Assembly: GCF_027460265.1 (NCBI RefSeq)
Contig: NZ_JAPZBC010000001.1
Coordinates: 5,188,001-5,252,000 of the forward strand
Reading direction: 5' to 3'
Source: Streptomyces sp. WMMC940
GTDB lineage: Bacteria; Actinomycetota; Actinomycetes; Streptomycetales; Streptomycetaceae
Length of the DNA stretch: 64,000 bases
A model generated the notes under the pieces. That model made no database searches and was not told the DNA's origin. It was given only the letters and a program-made list of their open reading frames with translations. The position numbers and the translations under genes were made by a program. Within the stretch, counting starts at the first letter, position 1. Each line of letters opens with the position of its first letter. Of the stretch, positions 43,425 to 51,466 are shown one piece after another.

Positions 43425-43862
43425 TCACCGCGTGCCGGACGGCGCTTCTCGATCCCTGACGTCGATCATGCGTACGGGCTGTCCGGTCGCACGGGCGATC
43501 GTCTCGAAGTCGCGGTCGTAGTGCAGCAGGGTCAGCCCCGCCTCTTCTGCGGCGGCGGCGACCAGCAGGTCGACGGGGCCCGCGCTGCGATGCTCGCTCT
43601 TGGCGGTGAGCAGTTCCTGGACGACGCGTGAGCGTCGGTAGATGCCGTCGGGCATGGGGCACCAGGTGTAGTGGGCGTTCAGCGCGCGCTTCACGCGTTC
43701 CCGGTCCGCCGCCGAGCGCGCGGAGTAGAGGACTTCCAGTTCGGTGATGTCGCAGAGGGCGACGAGTCCCGCGGCGATCGTGTCGTCCCACTCGGCCGTG
43801 GTCCGGCCGAGGAGGACGCGGGCGAGGGCGGAGGTGTCGATCAGGTAGTCGGCGACGGTCAC
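43425..43862 (-). CDS. VapC-type PIN-domain toxin
   Basis: A 145-aa PIN-domain ribonuclease. YLIDTSALARVLLG supplies the first acidic residue, ALCDITELEVLYSAR the Glu, and AGPVDLLVAAAAEEAGLTLLHYDRDFETIARAT the C-terminal Asp pair. VapC toxins cut specific tRNAs or rRNA with Mg2+. GTG start overlapping the antitoxin stop (GTGA), so it is coupled to vapB. It belongs to the accessory region, divergent from the following TIGR02679 gene. Confidence 0.92.
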   Translation of the reverse strand: MTVADYLIDTSALARVLLGRTTAEWDDTIAAGLVALCDITELEVLYSARSAADRERVKRALNAHYTWCPMPDGIYRRSRVVQELLTAKSEHRSAGPVDLLVAAAAEEAGLTLLHYDRDFETIARATGQPVRMIDVRDREAPSGTR

Positions 43863-44116
43863 GCATCCGCTCCCGCGCCGTCGGCATCGTCCGGCTCGCC
43901 GGTGGGCCGGTACCTGCCCTTGTCGAGGAGAACGTCCATGTCCAGGGCGCCTTCGGCGACCAGTTCGCGGGCCTCTCCGAGGGCGCGCAGGCGCCGGTAG
44001 CGGGCGGTGACCTCCCGCAGGGCGGTGTTGATGGTGTCGCGCTTGGTCGTGGTGCCGAGTTCCTTGGCGGCGGCCTCCAGCGCCTCGTCGTCGAGATCGA
44101 TCACGGTGCGGCTCAC
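43859..44116 (-). CDS. VapB-type antitoxin (ribbon-helix-helix)
   Basis: An 85-aa antitoxin. The N-terminus VSRTVIDLDDEALEAAAKELGTTTKRDTINTALREVTARYRR is the VapB-type RHH DNA-binding domain (DUF2191 group). The acidic C-terminus (LDMDVLLDKGRYRPTGEPDDAD) would wrap the toxin. GTG start with GGGGG just upstream. A palindromic AT-rich operator lies 12 bp upstream, consistent with autorepression by the VapBC complex. Confidence 0.9.
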   Translation of the reverse strand: MSRTVIDLDDEALEAAAKELGTTTKRDTINTALREVTARYRRLRALGEARELVAEGALDMDVLLDKGRYRPTGEPDDADGAGADA

Positions 44117-44127
44117 GGCGCCCCCTT

Positions 44128-44157
44128 GTGTATACGGCGTTGTATATCAATATACAC
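44128..44157 (-). promoter_or_regulatory. vapBC operator/promoter
   Basis: TGTATAT-ca-ATATACA (44141-44156) is a perfect palindrome, with an extra half-site GTGTATA at 44128-44134. This is conspicuously AT-rich in a GC-rich background. It is suited to RHH antitoxin binding and probably overlaps the -10. Confidence 0.75.
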
Positions 44158-44370
44158 GACCTGGTATGCCTGGCGGCTGGTGTTGCTTGGTCCGAGATGC
44201 CTGCGCGTGGCAACCCAGCGGAAGGGTGGCCATGATTGCCGCTGCGGAAGCCTCATCAGAACTCCGCCTCCGCCCCGGAGAGCCAGGACGCCCTGTGGAC
44301 GTGACCGACGACAGGACGGCGGAGGGCCGACGACACGACGGCGGACGAAACCGAGGACGGGACCGAAAGC

Positions 44371-45705
44371 GTGACCGAGGAGACGAGCACACCGGGCGGG
44401 GCCACGTCGCCCGTCGACCGCGACCGCCTGGCCCGCATCCTCGGCGGCCCCGGCCTCGCCTGGCTCGTCGACCGGGTACGCCGCCGTATGGCGCGGGACG
44501 AACCCCTCACCGGTCCCGTCACCCTGTCCGACCCCACTCCGGCGCAGCGCGAGGCCGCCGAACGCCTGCTGGGCCGCGCTCCCGGCGCCGGACGCTCGTT
44601 GCGCATACGCCTCGACGCGGTGGACGCCGTCCTGCGCCGCTCCGGCGCCGGCCCCGACGGCCTCGCCGCCGCTGTCACCGCCCTCACCGGGCCCGTCACC
44701 CGGCTGGCCGACCTGCGCGAGCGGGAGGAAAACGCCTGGCGTGAGGCGTACGCCCCGCTCGACGGGCTGATCCGCAGCGGCAGGCACGAACTGGCCGACT
44801 GGGCCGACCGGTTGCGGCGCGACGGGCTCGTACGCAGGCTTGCCCGCACCCCGCACCCCGCACCCCGCACCCCGCACCCCGCACCCCGCACCCCGCACCC
44901 CGCACCCCGCACCCCGCACCCCGCACCCCGCACACGGCGAAGAAGCTGCTGGACGACACAGCCGGGGCCCTGCGCCGCCTGCCGGCCGAGCCGACCGTGT
45001 CCCTGCCCGTCTTCGCCGCCGACGCGTTCGGCGACGCGGACGCCCTCGACGACGGTACCCCGCTCGCCACGCTCGTCCTGTCCGGCGTCCGCGCCCTGAC
45101 CGGCTTCCCGGACGGCACCGGAGCCGAGTGGCGCCGCGAGGCCTGGGCCTCGGCGGGCCTCCTCAAGGACGCCCTGTCCTCCGCCGTCCTCACCCTGGGC
45201 CTACGCGGCACGCCCGCTCTCGACTGGGCGGCCGACGCGGGGGGAGCCGGCCGTCCTGACACTGCGCCAGCTCACCCATCTACCCCCCCCGCGTAAGGCT
45301 TCCGCGGCAGTCCATGTATGCGAGAACCCGGCCGCCGCGGCCGACGTCGTGGGCGCCACATGCCCGCCACTTGTCTGCCTCCAGGGCCAGCCCTCGGCCG
45401 CCGCCCTCACCCTGCTGCGCCACCTGCACACCCACGGGACCACGCTGCTCTACCACGGCGACTTCGACTGGGACGGCCTGCGCATCGCCACCGCCCTGCT
45501 GCACCGCGTCCCCTGGCACCCGTGGCGCTACCCGGCCGCCGACTACCGCGCCGCGGCCGCCGCCACCCCGCTGGCCCCGCCCCTGACCGGCACACCCGCC
45601 ACCGCCCCATGGGACCGCGAACTCCGCCCAGCCCTCACCGAACTCGGCGTGCGCGTCGAGGAGGAGGCGGTGCTCGACGACCTGCTGGCCGACCTCGCGC
45701 CCTGA
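44371..45705 (+). pseudogene. TIGR02679 / DUF2399 protein (Wadjet type III JetD-like), twice frameshifted
   Basis: N-terminal part in frame 1: RLARILGGPGLAWLVDRVRRRMARDEPLTGPVTLSDPTPAQREAAERLLGR. A (CCCCGCA)12 tract at 44849-44932 then shifts the needed frame. Downstream coding continues as AKKLLDDTAGALRRLPAEP...LPVFAADAFGDADALDDGTPLATLVLSGVRAL. At 45238-45246 a run of six G, where five would keep frame, shifts it back to frame 1. The C-terminal Toprim part VHVCENPAAAADVVG...LLYHGDFDWDGLRIATALL then reads to the stop. The catalytic CENP and HGDFDWDG residues are intact. In complete Wadjet type III loci this is the nuclease subunit; its three partners are not in this window. Confidence 0.85.
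44849..44932. repeat. (CCCCGCA)12 heptanucleotide tract inside the TIGR02679 gene
   Basis: Twelve perfect consecutive copies, preceded by a six-base partial copy. It encodes repeating TPHPAPR in the upstream frame. Because 7 is not a multiple of 3, each gain or loss changes the downstream frame. One more copy (or two fewer) would put the following segment back in frame. Confidence 0.97.
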
Positions 45706-45837
45706 CCCCGGGCGCTCGGGCAGGGCCTTCGGCCCACCACGGCCGGACAGACGGTGGACGAGCGCCGAACACGGCGGCAGCGCGCGAGCCGTCCCGGTAC
45801 CGTGACCGACGAACCCCACGAAGGAAACGACACTTCC

Positions 45838-47913
45838 ATGCGCATGTGCTACGACCCCGACGACGAGGACGAGTTCGAGGCCGGCCGTGACCTGCTCGTC
45901 GACCGGCTCGAACGGTGGGCCGCCCGGTGCGGCGAGCCGCGGGGGCAGGTCGACGCGTTCGCGGTGGCCACCGCCCTCGACTACCGGCATCTGGGCACGC
46001 TCGACGGGCGTCTCGGGCTGTGGGAGCCACGGCATGTCAAGGAGTACCTGCTGGACTGGGCGCCGCGTACGGTCACCGTGCTGCCCGACGAGGAACTGCC
46101 CGACGCGCCGGGGGCACTGCGGCTGCTGCTGCGCTTCCTGCACGCGGCGTACCTCGCAGACCCGCGCGGGCCCGGCCTGGATACCCAGCTCGCCGCGGTG
46201 GACGAGGCCGCCCGCACCTACCGGGAGGCGATGGCCGACCGCAGCCGCTTCGGACCCGCCAAGTTCTGGCTGACCCTGGCCGCCGAGCACGGCAGCGACA
46301 CGACCAGCCAGGAGGACCTCGACCGCTTCGTCGAACGCGTGCACGCGGGCGAGATCGACCATGACGAGGCCGCGCTCGCCGTGGTCGCGCGACGGCACCT
46401 CATCGAGGGCCCGGCCGACGCCCGGCGCAGCGAGCCGCAGCTGCCCGTCGCCCTGCCGTCCGAACAGGAACTGCGCGCGGACGCCGAGCGGATCACCCTC
46501 CTCACCCAGCTCCGGCTGCTCAGCGAGTGGGCGGGCCAGCAGGGTCGCCCACTGACCACGACCGGACGGCTGAAGACCGCCGACGCGCGGGAACTCGCCG
46601 AGCGGCTGGCCACCGGCGACGCCCGCACGGAAGCCGTACGCTCCCTCGACGACCTGCCGCGCCTGAACCTGGTCTTCGAACTGGCCCGGCAGGCCCGCCT
46701 GGTCCGGGTCGTCAAGGGCAGCCTGTACGCGGTTGCCAAAGCCGCACCCGAGCTGAAGGACCGCCTCGCCCTGTGGCGGCGCGCTTTCGACGCCGTCTTC
46801 GGTCTGCGCCGGCCCCTGCTCGGGGCGAAGAGCAGCCGGCACGTCGAGTCCCTGCTCTTCGACACGTACGAGGACACGCTGGCCGACATCCTCAACACCC
46901 TCTACAGCCTGCCCCATCCCATGCCCTGGCCCCGGCTGCGCGACAGCGTCGACTACGGCCACCGCGTCCGCCTCCAGCTCGACGACCAGGCGCCCGCCAT
47001 GTGGTTCGACCACGCCCACCGGGACCTGCGCCGCCTCCTGGACGTCCTCGACCAACTGGGCGCCATCGAACGCACCCGCGGGCGGCCCGCGCCCGAGTTC
47101 CTGGAGGCCCCGGCCTACTCCGATCCGCCCGCTCTTCCGACCGGCATGCCTGCCGCACTCGCGGCCCTGCTCCCCGAGCAGCCGCCCGCACCTGCCTTCG
47201 ACACCGGCGAACTCGGCGGCGAATCAGTGGAGTTGATTAGCCTGAGCCCCCTGGGCACGTGGGCCGTACGCGCTCGCCTGCTCGACGAGGGCCGTGACGC
47301 ACCCCTCGTCGGCGAACTCCGCCACGCCCCCGCGGCCGGCCTGCTCGGCGTTCTGGCCGACCACTACGACACCGACTCCGCCCGCAGCGAGCTGACCGCC
47401 TGGACGCAGGCCCACGCTGGTCCGGACTCCGCCCTTGCGCAACTTCTCGACGCCGTACGGGACATGCCGTTCCGCGGCCGTGCCCAGGCCATGCTCGACA
47501 CCCTGCTGGTCGCGCTGCCCGAGCCGGAGGGCGAGCGTCTCGTCCGGTCCCTGCGCGGCGACCCCCGGCTGGCCCCGTACGCCATCGGTGTCCTGGTCCA
47601 GCGCGACCTGCTCGACCCCGACGACCTGACGGACGCCGAATCCCTGGTCATTGTCGCCGAAGGCATGCTCCAACTGCTGGAGATCACCGGACCCGACGGT
47701 CTTGCCGAGACCGCACTCACCCGTGAGCCCGACCTCTGCGACACGATCGAGGCCGCCCTGGCCGCGCCCCACCCCGACCGCGCCGCCCTCGCGGAACTCG
47801 AGGAGGCCGCTGCCCGGCTGCCCCGCACGGGCCGGGCGCGCGGGGAAAGGCGACGGGGCGGGAGGGGGTCCGGAACAGGACGCGGAGGAAAGAAACGCGG
47901 ACAGGGCCGCTGA
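45838..47913 (+). CDS. Large conserved actinobacterial protein of unknown function
   Basis: A 691-aa soluble protein. It begins MRMCYDPDDEDEFEAGRDLLVDRLERWAARCGEPRGQVDAFAVATALDYRH. Residues ~10-110 look like a conserved N-terminal helical domain (GRLGLWEPRHVKEYLLDWAPRTVTVLPDEELPDAPGALRLLLRFLHAAYL). A middle helical region has TTGRLKTADARELAERLATGD, and a C-terminal region of short helical repeats (RGRAQAMLDTLLVALPEPEGERLVRSLRGDPRLAPYAIGVL) ends in an Arg/Gly-rich basic tail (RRGGRGSGTGRGGKKRGQGR). I know relatives in Streptomyces but no function. It lies 132 bp after the TIGR02679 gene on the same strand. Confidence 0.8.
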   Translation: MRMCYDPDDEDEFEAGRDLLVDRLERWAARCGEPRGQVDAFAVATALDYRHLGTLDGRLGLWEPRHVKEYLLDWAPRTVTVLPDEELPDAPGALRLLLRFLHAAYLADPRGPGLDTQLAAVDEAARTYREAMADRSRFGPAKFWLTLAAEHGSDTTSQEDLDRFVERVHAGEIDHDEAALAVVARRHLIEGPADARRSEPQLPVALPSEQELRADAERITLLTQLRLLSEWAGQQGRPLTTTGRLKTADARELAERLATGDARTEAVRSLDDLPRLNLVFELARQARLVRVVKGSLYAVAKAAPELKDRLALWRRAFDAVFGLRRPLLGAKSSRHVESLLFDTYEDTLADILNTLYSLPHPMPWPRLRDSVDYGHRVRLQLDDQAPAMWFDHAHRDLRRLLDVLDQLGAIERTRGRPAPEFLEAPAYSDPPALPTGMPAALAALLPEQPPAPAFDTGELGGESVELISLSPLGTWAVRARLLDEGRDAPLVGELRHAPAAGLLGVLADHYDTDSARSELTAWTQAHAGPDSALAQLLDAVRDMPFRGRAQAMLDTLLVALPEPEGERLVRSLRGDPRLAPYAIGVLVQRDLLDPDDLTDAESLVIVAEGMLQLLEITGPDGLAETALTREPDLCDTIEAALAAPHPDRAALAELEEAAARLPRTGRARGERRRGGRGSGTGRGGKKRGQGR

Positions 47914-48400
47914 CCGCGGTCCGTTTCCGCCCTGGGGAGCCGTAACTGGGCGGTCGCTCGACCTGCGTCGATCCAGCAGGGCATCCCCAGGTGGCTCCTC
48001 GGGAGGGCACTCGGGGGCGGTCAGTGGACACGCAGTGGACGGAAGGACCCGGAAGGATCAGGAAGGCCGGCTCAGGGCCAGAGCGGCGAAGTGCCTCTGA
48101 CCTGCGGTGATAGGAAGATCGAGGCAAGGGCGGGGACGGATCGGAAGATCGGAAAAGGCGCACCGCTCGAGCGGGGGCGTGCGACGACTATCGCGAGGCG
48201 CGGCAATCAGTCACGCACAGGCCGAATGTACGAGGTATGGGTACGGGATACAGAGGTACGGCGGGCGTAAGGTCAGCCCGGGCTGTGTGCGCCGCGTCGC
48301 GGACATGGGCGCGGCAGTACCGGATCAGGCATGCCGGGAAAGAAATCCCGTCCCGGGTACGGCATGATTCCTCCGCAACCACCGCGTTCCCGGGGAGAAC
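47914..48400. other. Gap between the 691-aa protein and lipoprotein genes
   Basis: About 490 bp without a convincing gene, less GC-rich than the core. Short repeats of the ggaagatcgg and cagtggac types are seen. No tRNA or att-like copy of the CAT tRNA 3' end was found by eye. Confidence 0.5.
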
Positions 48401-48832
48401 ATGCGCCACCGCCACACCGTCACTGCCATAGCGATCACCGCGCTCGCACTTACCGCCTGCTCCAGCAACGACGAGCCCGACCGCCTCACCGCCGAAGAAG
48501 TCGCGGCCGAACTTGCCGACGCAACCGGCGTCGTCGACCTCGGCGATCAGACCGACAACACCAAGTTGTGCTCCAACGAGGCTGCCGGCAAAGAGCCGCA
48601 CAAGAACGACTGCGTCCAGCTCATTGCCACCTACACCGTCTCGATCTACGAGTACGAGACGCCGGCAGTCGCCGCGAACCGGGTCAAGGAAATGAAGAAG
48701 GTCGGCAGCGACTGGCGGCAGGTCGACCGGTTCGCGCTCGCCTGGACGGCGCAGGAGCAGAAGAACACGTCCGACCAGCGGCGCACCGAGCTGGTCGCCG
48801 CGCTGGAGAAGCTGACAGCGAGCGAGGACTGA
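48401..48832 (+). CDS. Putative lipoprotein
   Basis: A 143-aa exported lipoprotein. Signal peptide MRHRHTVTAIAITALALTAC with lipobox LTAC (Cys20), then SSNDEPDRLTAEEVAAELADATGVVDLGDQTDNTKLCSNEAAGKEPHKNDCVQL. Two further Cys (in KLCSN and NDCVQ) could form a disulfide. The remainder is mixed alpha/beta and ends LVAALEKLTASED. No family assigned. GGGGAGAAC lies immediately upstream of the ATG. Confidence 0.85.
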   Translation: MRHRHTVTAIAITALALTACSSNDEPDRLTAEEVAAELADATGVVDLGDQTDNTKLCSNEAAGKEPHKNDCVQLIATYTVSIYEYETPAVAANRVKEMKKVGSDWRQVDRFALAWTAQEQKNTSDQRRTELVAALEKLTASED

Positions 48833-48900
48833 CCGACTGCCGCTGTCTGGCCCGGCCGCAACGCCACCACGACGGCCGGGCTTCGTACTCGCGCAGGGCG

Positions 48901-49047
48901 GTGACCCATGGCCAACCAGAACATGGACGCCAACCAGAACATGGACCCGGTCAGCGACGAACGGACCCGGTCACCGACGAGGAGAAGGAAGAGATCCGCC
49001 GTCTCCGCGCTGCGGCCCACGGCCGCAACCCCATCGGCGACCAGTGA
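48901..49047 (+). pseudogene. Small gene disrupted by a short tandem duplication
   Basis: The last ~27 codons read DPVTDEEKEEIRRLRAAAHGRNPIGDQ in one frame. The natural start MANQNMDANQNMDPVSDERT (48908) is in another. The 5' part contains direct duplications (aaccagaacatggac twice, gacccggtcancgacga twice), which explain the frame change. A GTG at 48901 in the second frame could give a 48-aa product. Function unknown. Confidence 0.45.
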
Positions 49048-49060
49048 TCAAAAACCCGGT

Positions 49061-49516
49061 TCAGCCTGCGGACTCGGCCGCATGGGCGGCGGGGGTTGCG
49101 CAGCCGTCCGGGCCGCAGCTCGCGCCGTCTGCGTCGAGTGTCGGCACGGACGGGCGGGTCTCGTCCCAGACCTTGCGCAGGACGTCGAGCAGAGTGTCGC
49201 TGTCCTGTGCCCCCGGGACGGCGTAGCGGCGGTCGAAGACGATGAACGGTGCGCCGGTGGCCCCGAGTCGCCGGCCCTCCTGTGCCTCCTCCCGGACACG
49301 CTGCCGGAAGCGGCCGTCAGCGAGGACCTGACGTGTCGTCTCGCGGTCCAGGCCGAGCTCGTCGGCCAGGTCGAGCAGGACGTCGACGTCGAAGATGCGC
49401 CGGGCCTCACCGAAGTACGCGCGGAAGATCGCGTCCCACGCGGCACGATTCTTGCCCAGGGCGGTGGCGTGGGCACGTGCCGTTCGGCGAAAAACTGCCG
49501 GGCGCGGCCTGCAGCA
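49061..49516 (-). pseudogene. DsbA-family oxidoreductase, N-terminally truncated
   Basis: About 150 residues from the C-terminal half of a FrnE-like DsbA protein. WDAIFRAYFGEARRIFDVDVLLDLADELGLDRETTRQVLADG, GATGAPFIVFDRRYAVPGAQDSDTLLDVL, with the cis-Pro loop TGAPFIVFD. The frame is closed by an in-frame TGA (49517-49519 on the + strand), so the CxxC-bearing thioredoxin part and start codon are gone. The tail is Cys-containing (GASCGPDGCATP). A relic adjoining the truncated ferritin-like gene. Confidence 0.75.
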
Positions 49517-49653
49517 TCATCTCGGCGACGTCCGAGGGCTGCAGGAGCAGGTCGAGCCCCATCGCCGGCCGCTCCGCCGTGGCCCCGACGACGTCGCCGG
49601 GCGGGCGGCGGGGGTGCACGCGGCGTGCGCGACGACGTCGGCGTCGGAGAGCC

Positions 49654-50688
49654 ACCTTCTACCGGAAGGGCAAGGACAAGCAGTGGGACGGCGCCACCCG
49701 GATCGACTGGGACCTGGAGGTCGACCCGTACGACCCGCTCGGCACCCCCGACGAGGCGATGAGCCTGTACGGCACGAAGCACTGGGCCAAGCTCACCGAC
49801 AAGGGCCGAGGCGAGCTGCGCCGCCACTACTCCTCCTGGCAGTTCAGCCAGTTCCTGCACGGGGAGCAGGGCGCGATGGTGTGCGCGGCGCGGATCGTCG
49901 AGTCCGTTCCCGACCTCGACGCCAAGTTCTACTCCGCCACCCAGGTCATGGACGAGGCCCGGCACGCCGAGATCTACGGGCGCTTCCTGCACGAGAAGAT
50001 CGGGATGCTGTACCCGATCAACGACAACCTCCAGGGCCTGCTCGGCGACACCCTGCGCGACTCCCGCTGGGACATGCCGTACCTCGGCATGCAGGTGCTC
50101 ATCGAGGGCCTGGCGCTCGCCGCCTTCGGAATGATCCGCGACACCACCGACAAGCCGCTGCCCAAGCAGATCCTGGCCTACGTCATGCAGGACGAGGCCC
50201 GCCATGTCGCCTTCGGCCGGATGGCGCTGCGGGACTACTACAAGCAGCTCACCGACGCCGAACTGCGCGAGCGCGAGGAGTTCGTCATCGAGGGCTGCTA
50301 CCTGATGCGCGACCGGCTGCGCGGGGTCGAGGCCCTGGAGGACTTCGGCATCCCGCGGAAGGAGGCGGAGGCGCTCAGCGAGCAGAGCGAGTGCCTGCAC
50401 CTCTTCTGCGAGCTGCTGTTCAGCCGGATCGTGTCGTGCGTGAAGGACATCGGCCTGTTGGGCGAGCGCCTCCAGAATGCCTATCTCAACATGGGCGTCT
50501 TCGACCTGGGCGACTCCAACCTCGACCTGCTGATGACCCAGGACGAGGAGATCGCGGAGGCGCTGGACCGGGAGCGGTTCGCCGTCGAGGAGCAGGAGCG
50601 CGTGGCGGAGGTGGCGGAGGCGATCGCGGAGGGCGGGGCCGTCTCGTCGCCGGAGCGCGGTCTCGTGGCCGTACGTGAAATGGGGTGA
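49654..50688 (+). pseudogene. Ferritin-like diiron protein, 5'-truncated
   Basis: About 344 residues of a ferritin-like domain protein. From TFYRKGKDKQWDGATRIDWDLEVDPYDPLGTPDEAM onward it looks normal. Diiron ligands occur in HGEQGAMVCAARIVES, MDEARHAEIYGRFLHEKIG, MQVLIEGLALAAFG and MQDEARHVAFGRMALRDYY. Homologues I recall have ~50 more N-terminal residues. Here the preceding sequence is unrelated Arg-rich frame and lacks a plausible start; the first in-frame ATG is near 49759. The stop TGA (50686-50688) is partly formed by the inserted element. It may be dead, or expressed as a shortened protein. Confidence 0.8.
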
Positions 50689-50737
50689 GCCCCCGGCGCC
50701 ACTCGGGACGCTGTTGGCGAATTCGGGGGCTCGCGTG

Positions 50738-50780
50738 ACGTCGGCCTTCAAGACCCGGTTGTGGTCTTGAAGGCCGACGT
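50738..50780. terminator. 18-bp perfect hairpin inside the left end of the IS element
   Basis: ACGTCGGCCTTCAAGACC (50738-50755) pairs with GGTCTTGAAGGCCGACGT (50763-50780) around a 7-nt loop, just inside the left terminal repeat. Likely blocks read-through or translation from outside the element. Confidence 0.75.
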
Positions 50781-50801
50781 TGTCGTATGGGGTGGGTGCG
50801 G

Positions 50802-51394
50802 ATGTCGATGCAGCCGGGCGGGCCGAGTGAGGTCCCGGCGGAGACGGTGCGGGTGGCGCGGGCTGCGTTCCCCAGAGGCAGCTTGGCGATCCGGGTCCAG
50901 ACGAGTTGGGGCCGCTGTTCACGGATGAGGAGTTCGCGGACCTGTTCCCGGCGCGGGGCAAGCCTGCCTGGTCGCCGGGGCGGTTGGCGCTCGTGCTGGT
51001 GTTGCAGTTTGTGGAGGGGCTGACCGACCGGCAGGCCGCGGAGGCGGTGCGGGCAAGGATCGACTTCAAGTACGCCCTCGGGCTGGAACTGAGTGATCCC
51101 GGGTTCGACTTCTCGGTGCTGTCGGAGTTCCGGGACCGTCTGGTGGAGGAAGAGCGCTACAAGACCCGCGCCGGTGTCGAAGGCACCATCTCCCAAGCCA
51201 CCCAGCGGTGCGGCCTGCGCAGATCCCGCTACCTCGGCCTCGCGAAGACCGCCCTGCAACACCAACTCACCGGGGCCGCGATCAACCTCGCCCGCATCGA
51301 CGCCCATCTCACCGAAACACCCCGAGCCCGCACCCGCACCAGCCACTTCGCAGCACTTCGCCCCGTCGAGCTCACGCTCGACGGGGCGAAGTGA
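50802..51394 (+). pseudogene. Deleted IS1182-family transposase
   Basis: The start MSMQPGGPSEVPAETVRVARAAF and then FTDEEFADLFPARGKPAWSPGRLALVLVLQFVEGLTDRQAAEAVRARIDFKYALGLEL are the N-terminal DUF772 part. A 1-nt change near 50900 shifts the frame. After RDRLVE the sequence jumps to YKTRAGVEGTISQATQRCGLRRSRYLGLAKTALQHQLT, the extreme C-terminus. The catalytic middle (about 300 residues in full IS1182 proteins) is missing. Confidence 0.9.
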
Positions 51395-51466
51395 CCGAGC
51401 CCCCGAATTCGCCAACAGCGTCCCGAGTGGCGCCGGGGGCTCGGTGTCGTCAGCGGGCGGCCGGGA

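Larger units (their letters stand above)
50687..51442. mobile_element. Internally deleted IS1182-type element with 47-bp perfect terminal inverted repeats
   Basis: A 756-bp unit bounded by 50687-50733 and 51396-51442, which are exact reverse complements over 47 bp (starting GAGCCCCCGGCGCCACTCGG). It encloses a frameshifted, internally deleted transposase gene and a perfect 18-bp hairpin near the left end. It is non-autonomous but has intact ends, so it could be mobilised in trans. It lies 25 bp from the FG-GAP gene's stop. Confidence 0.93.
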
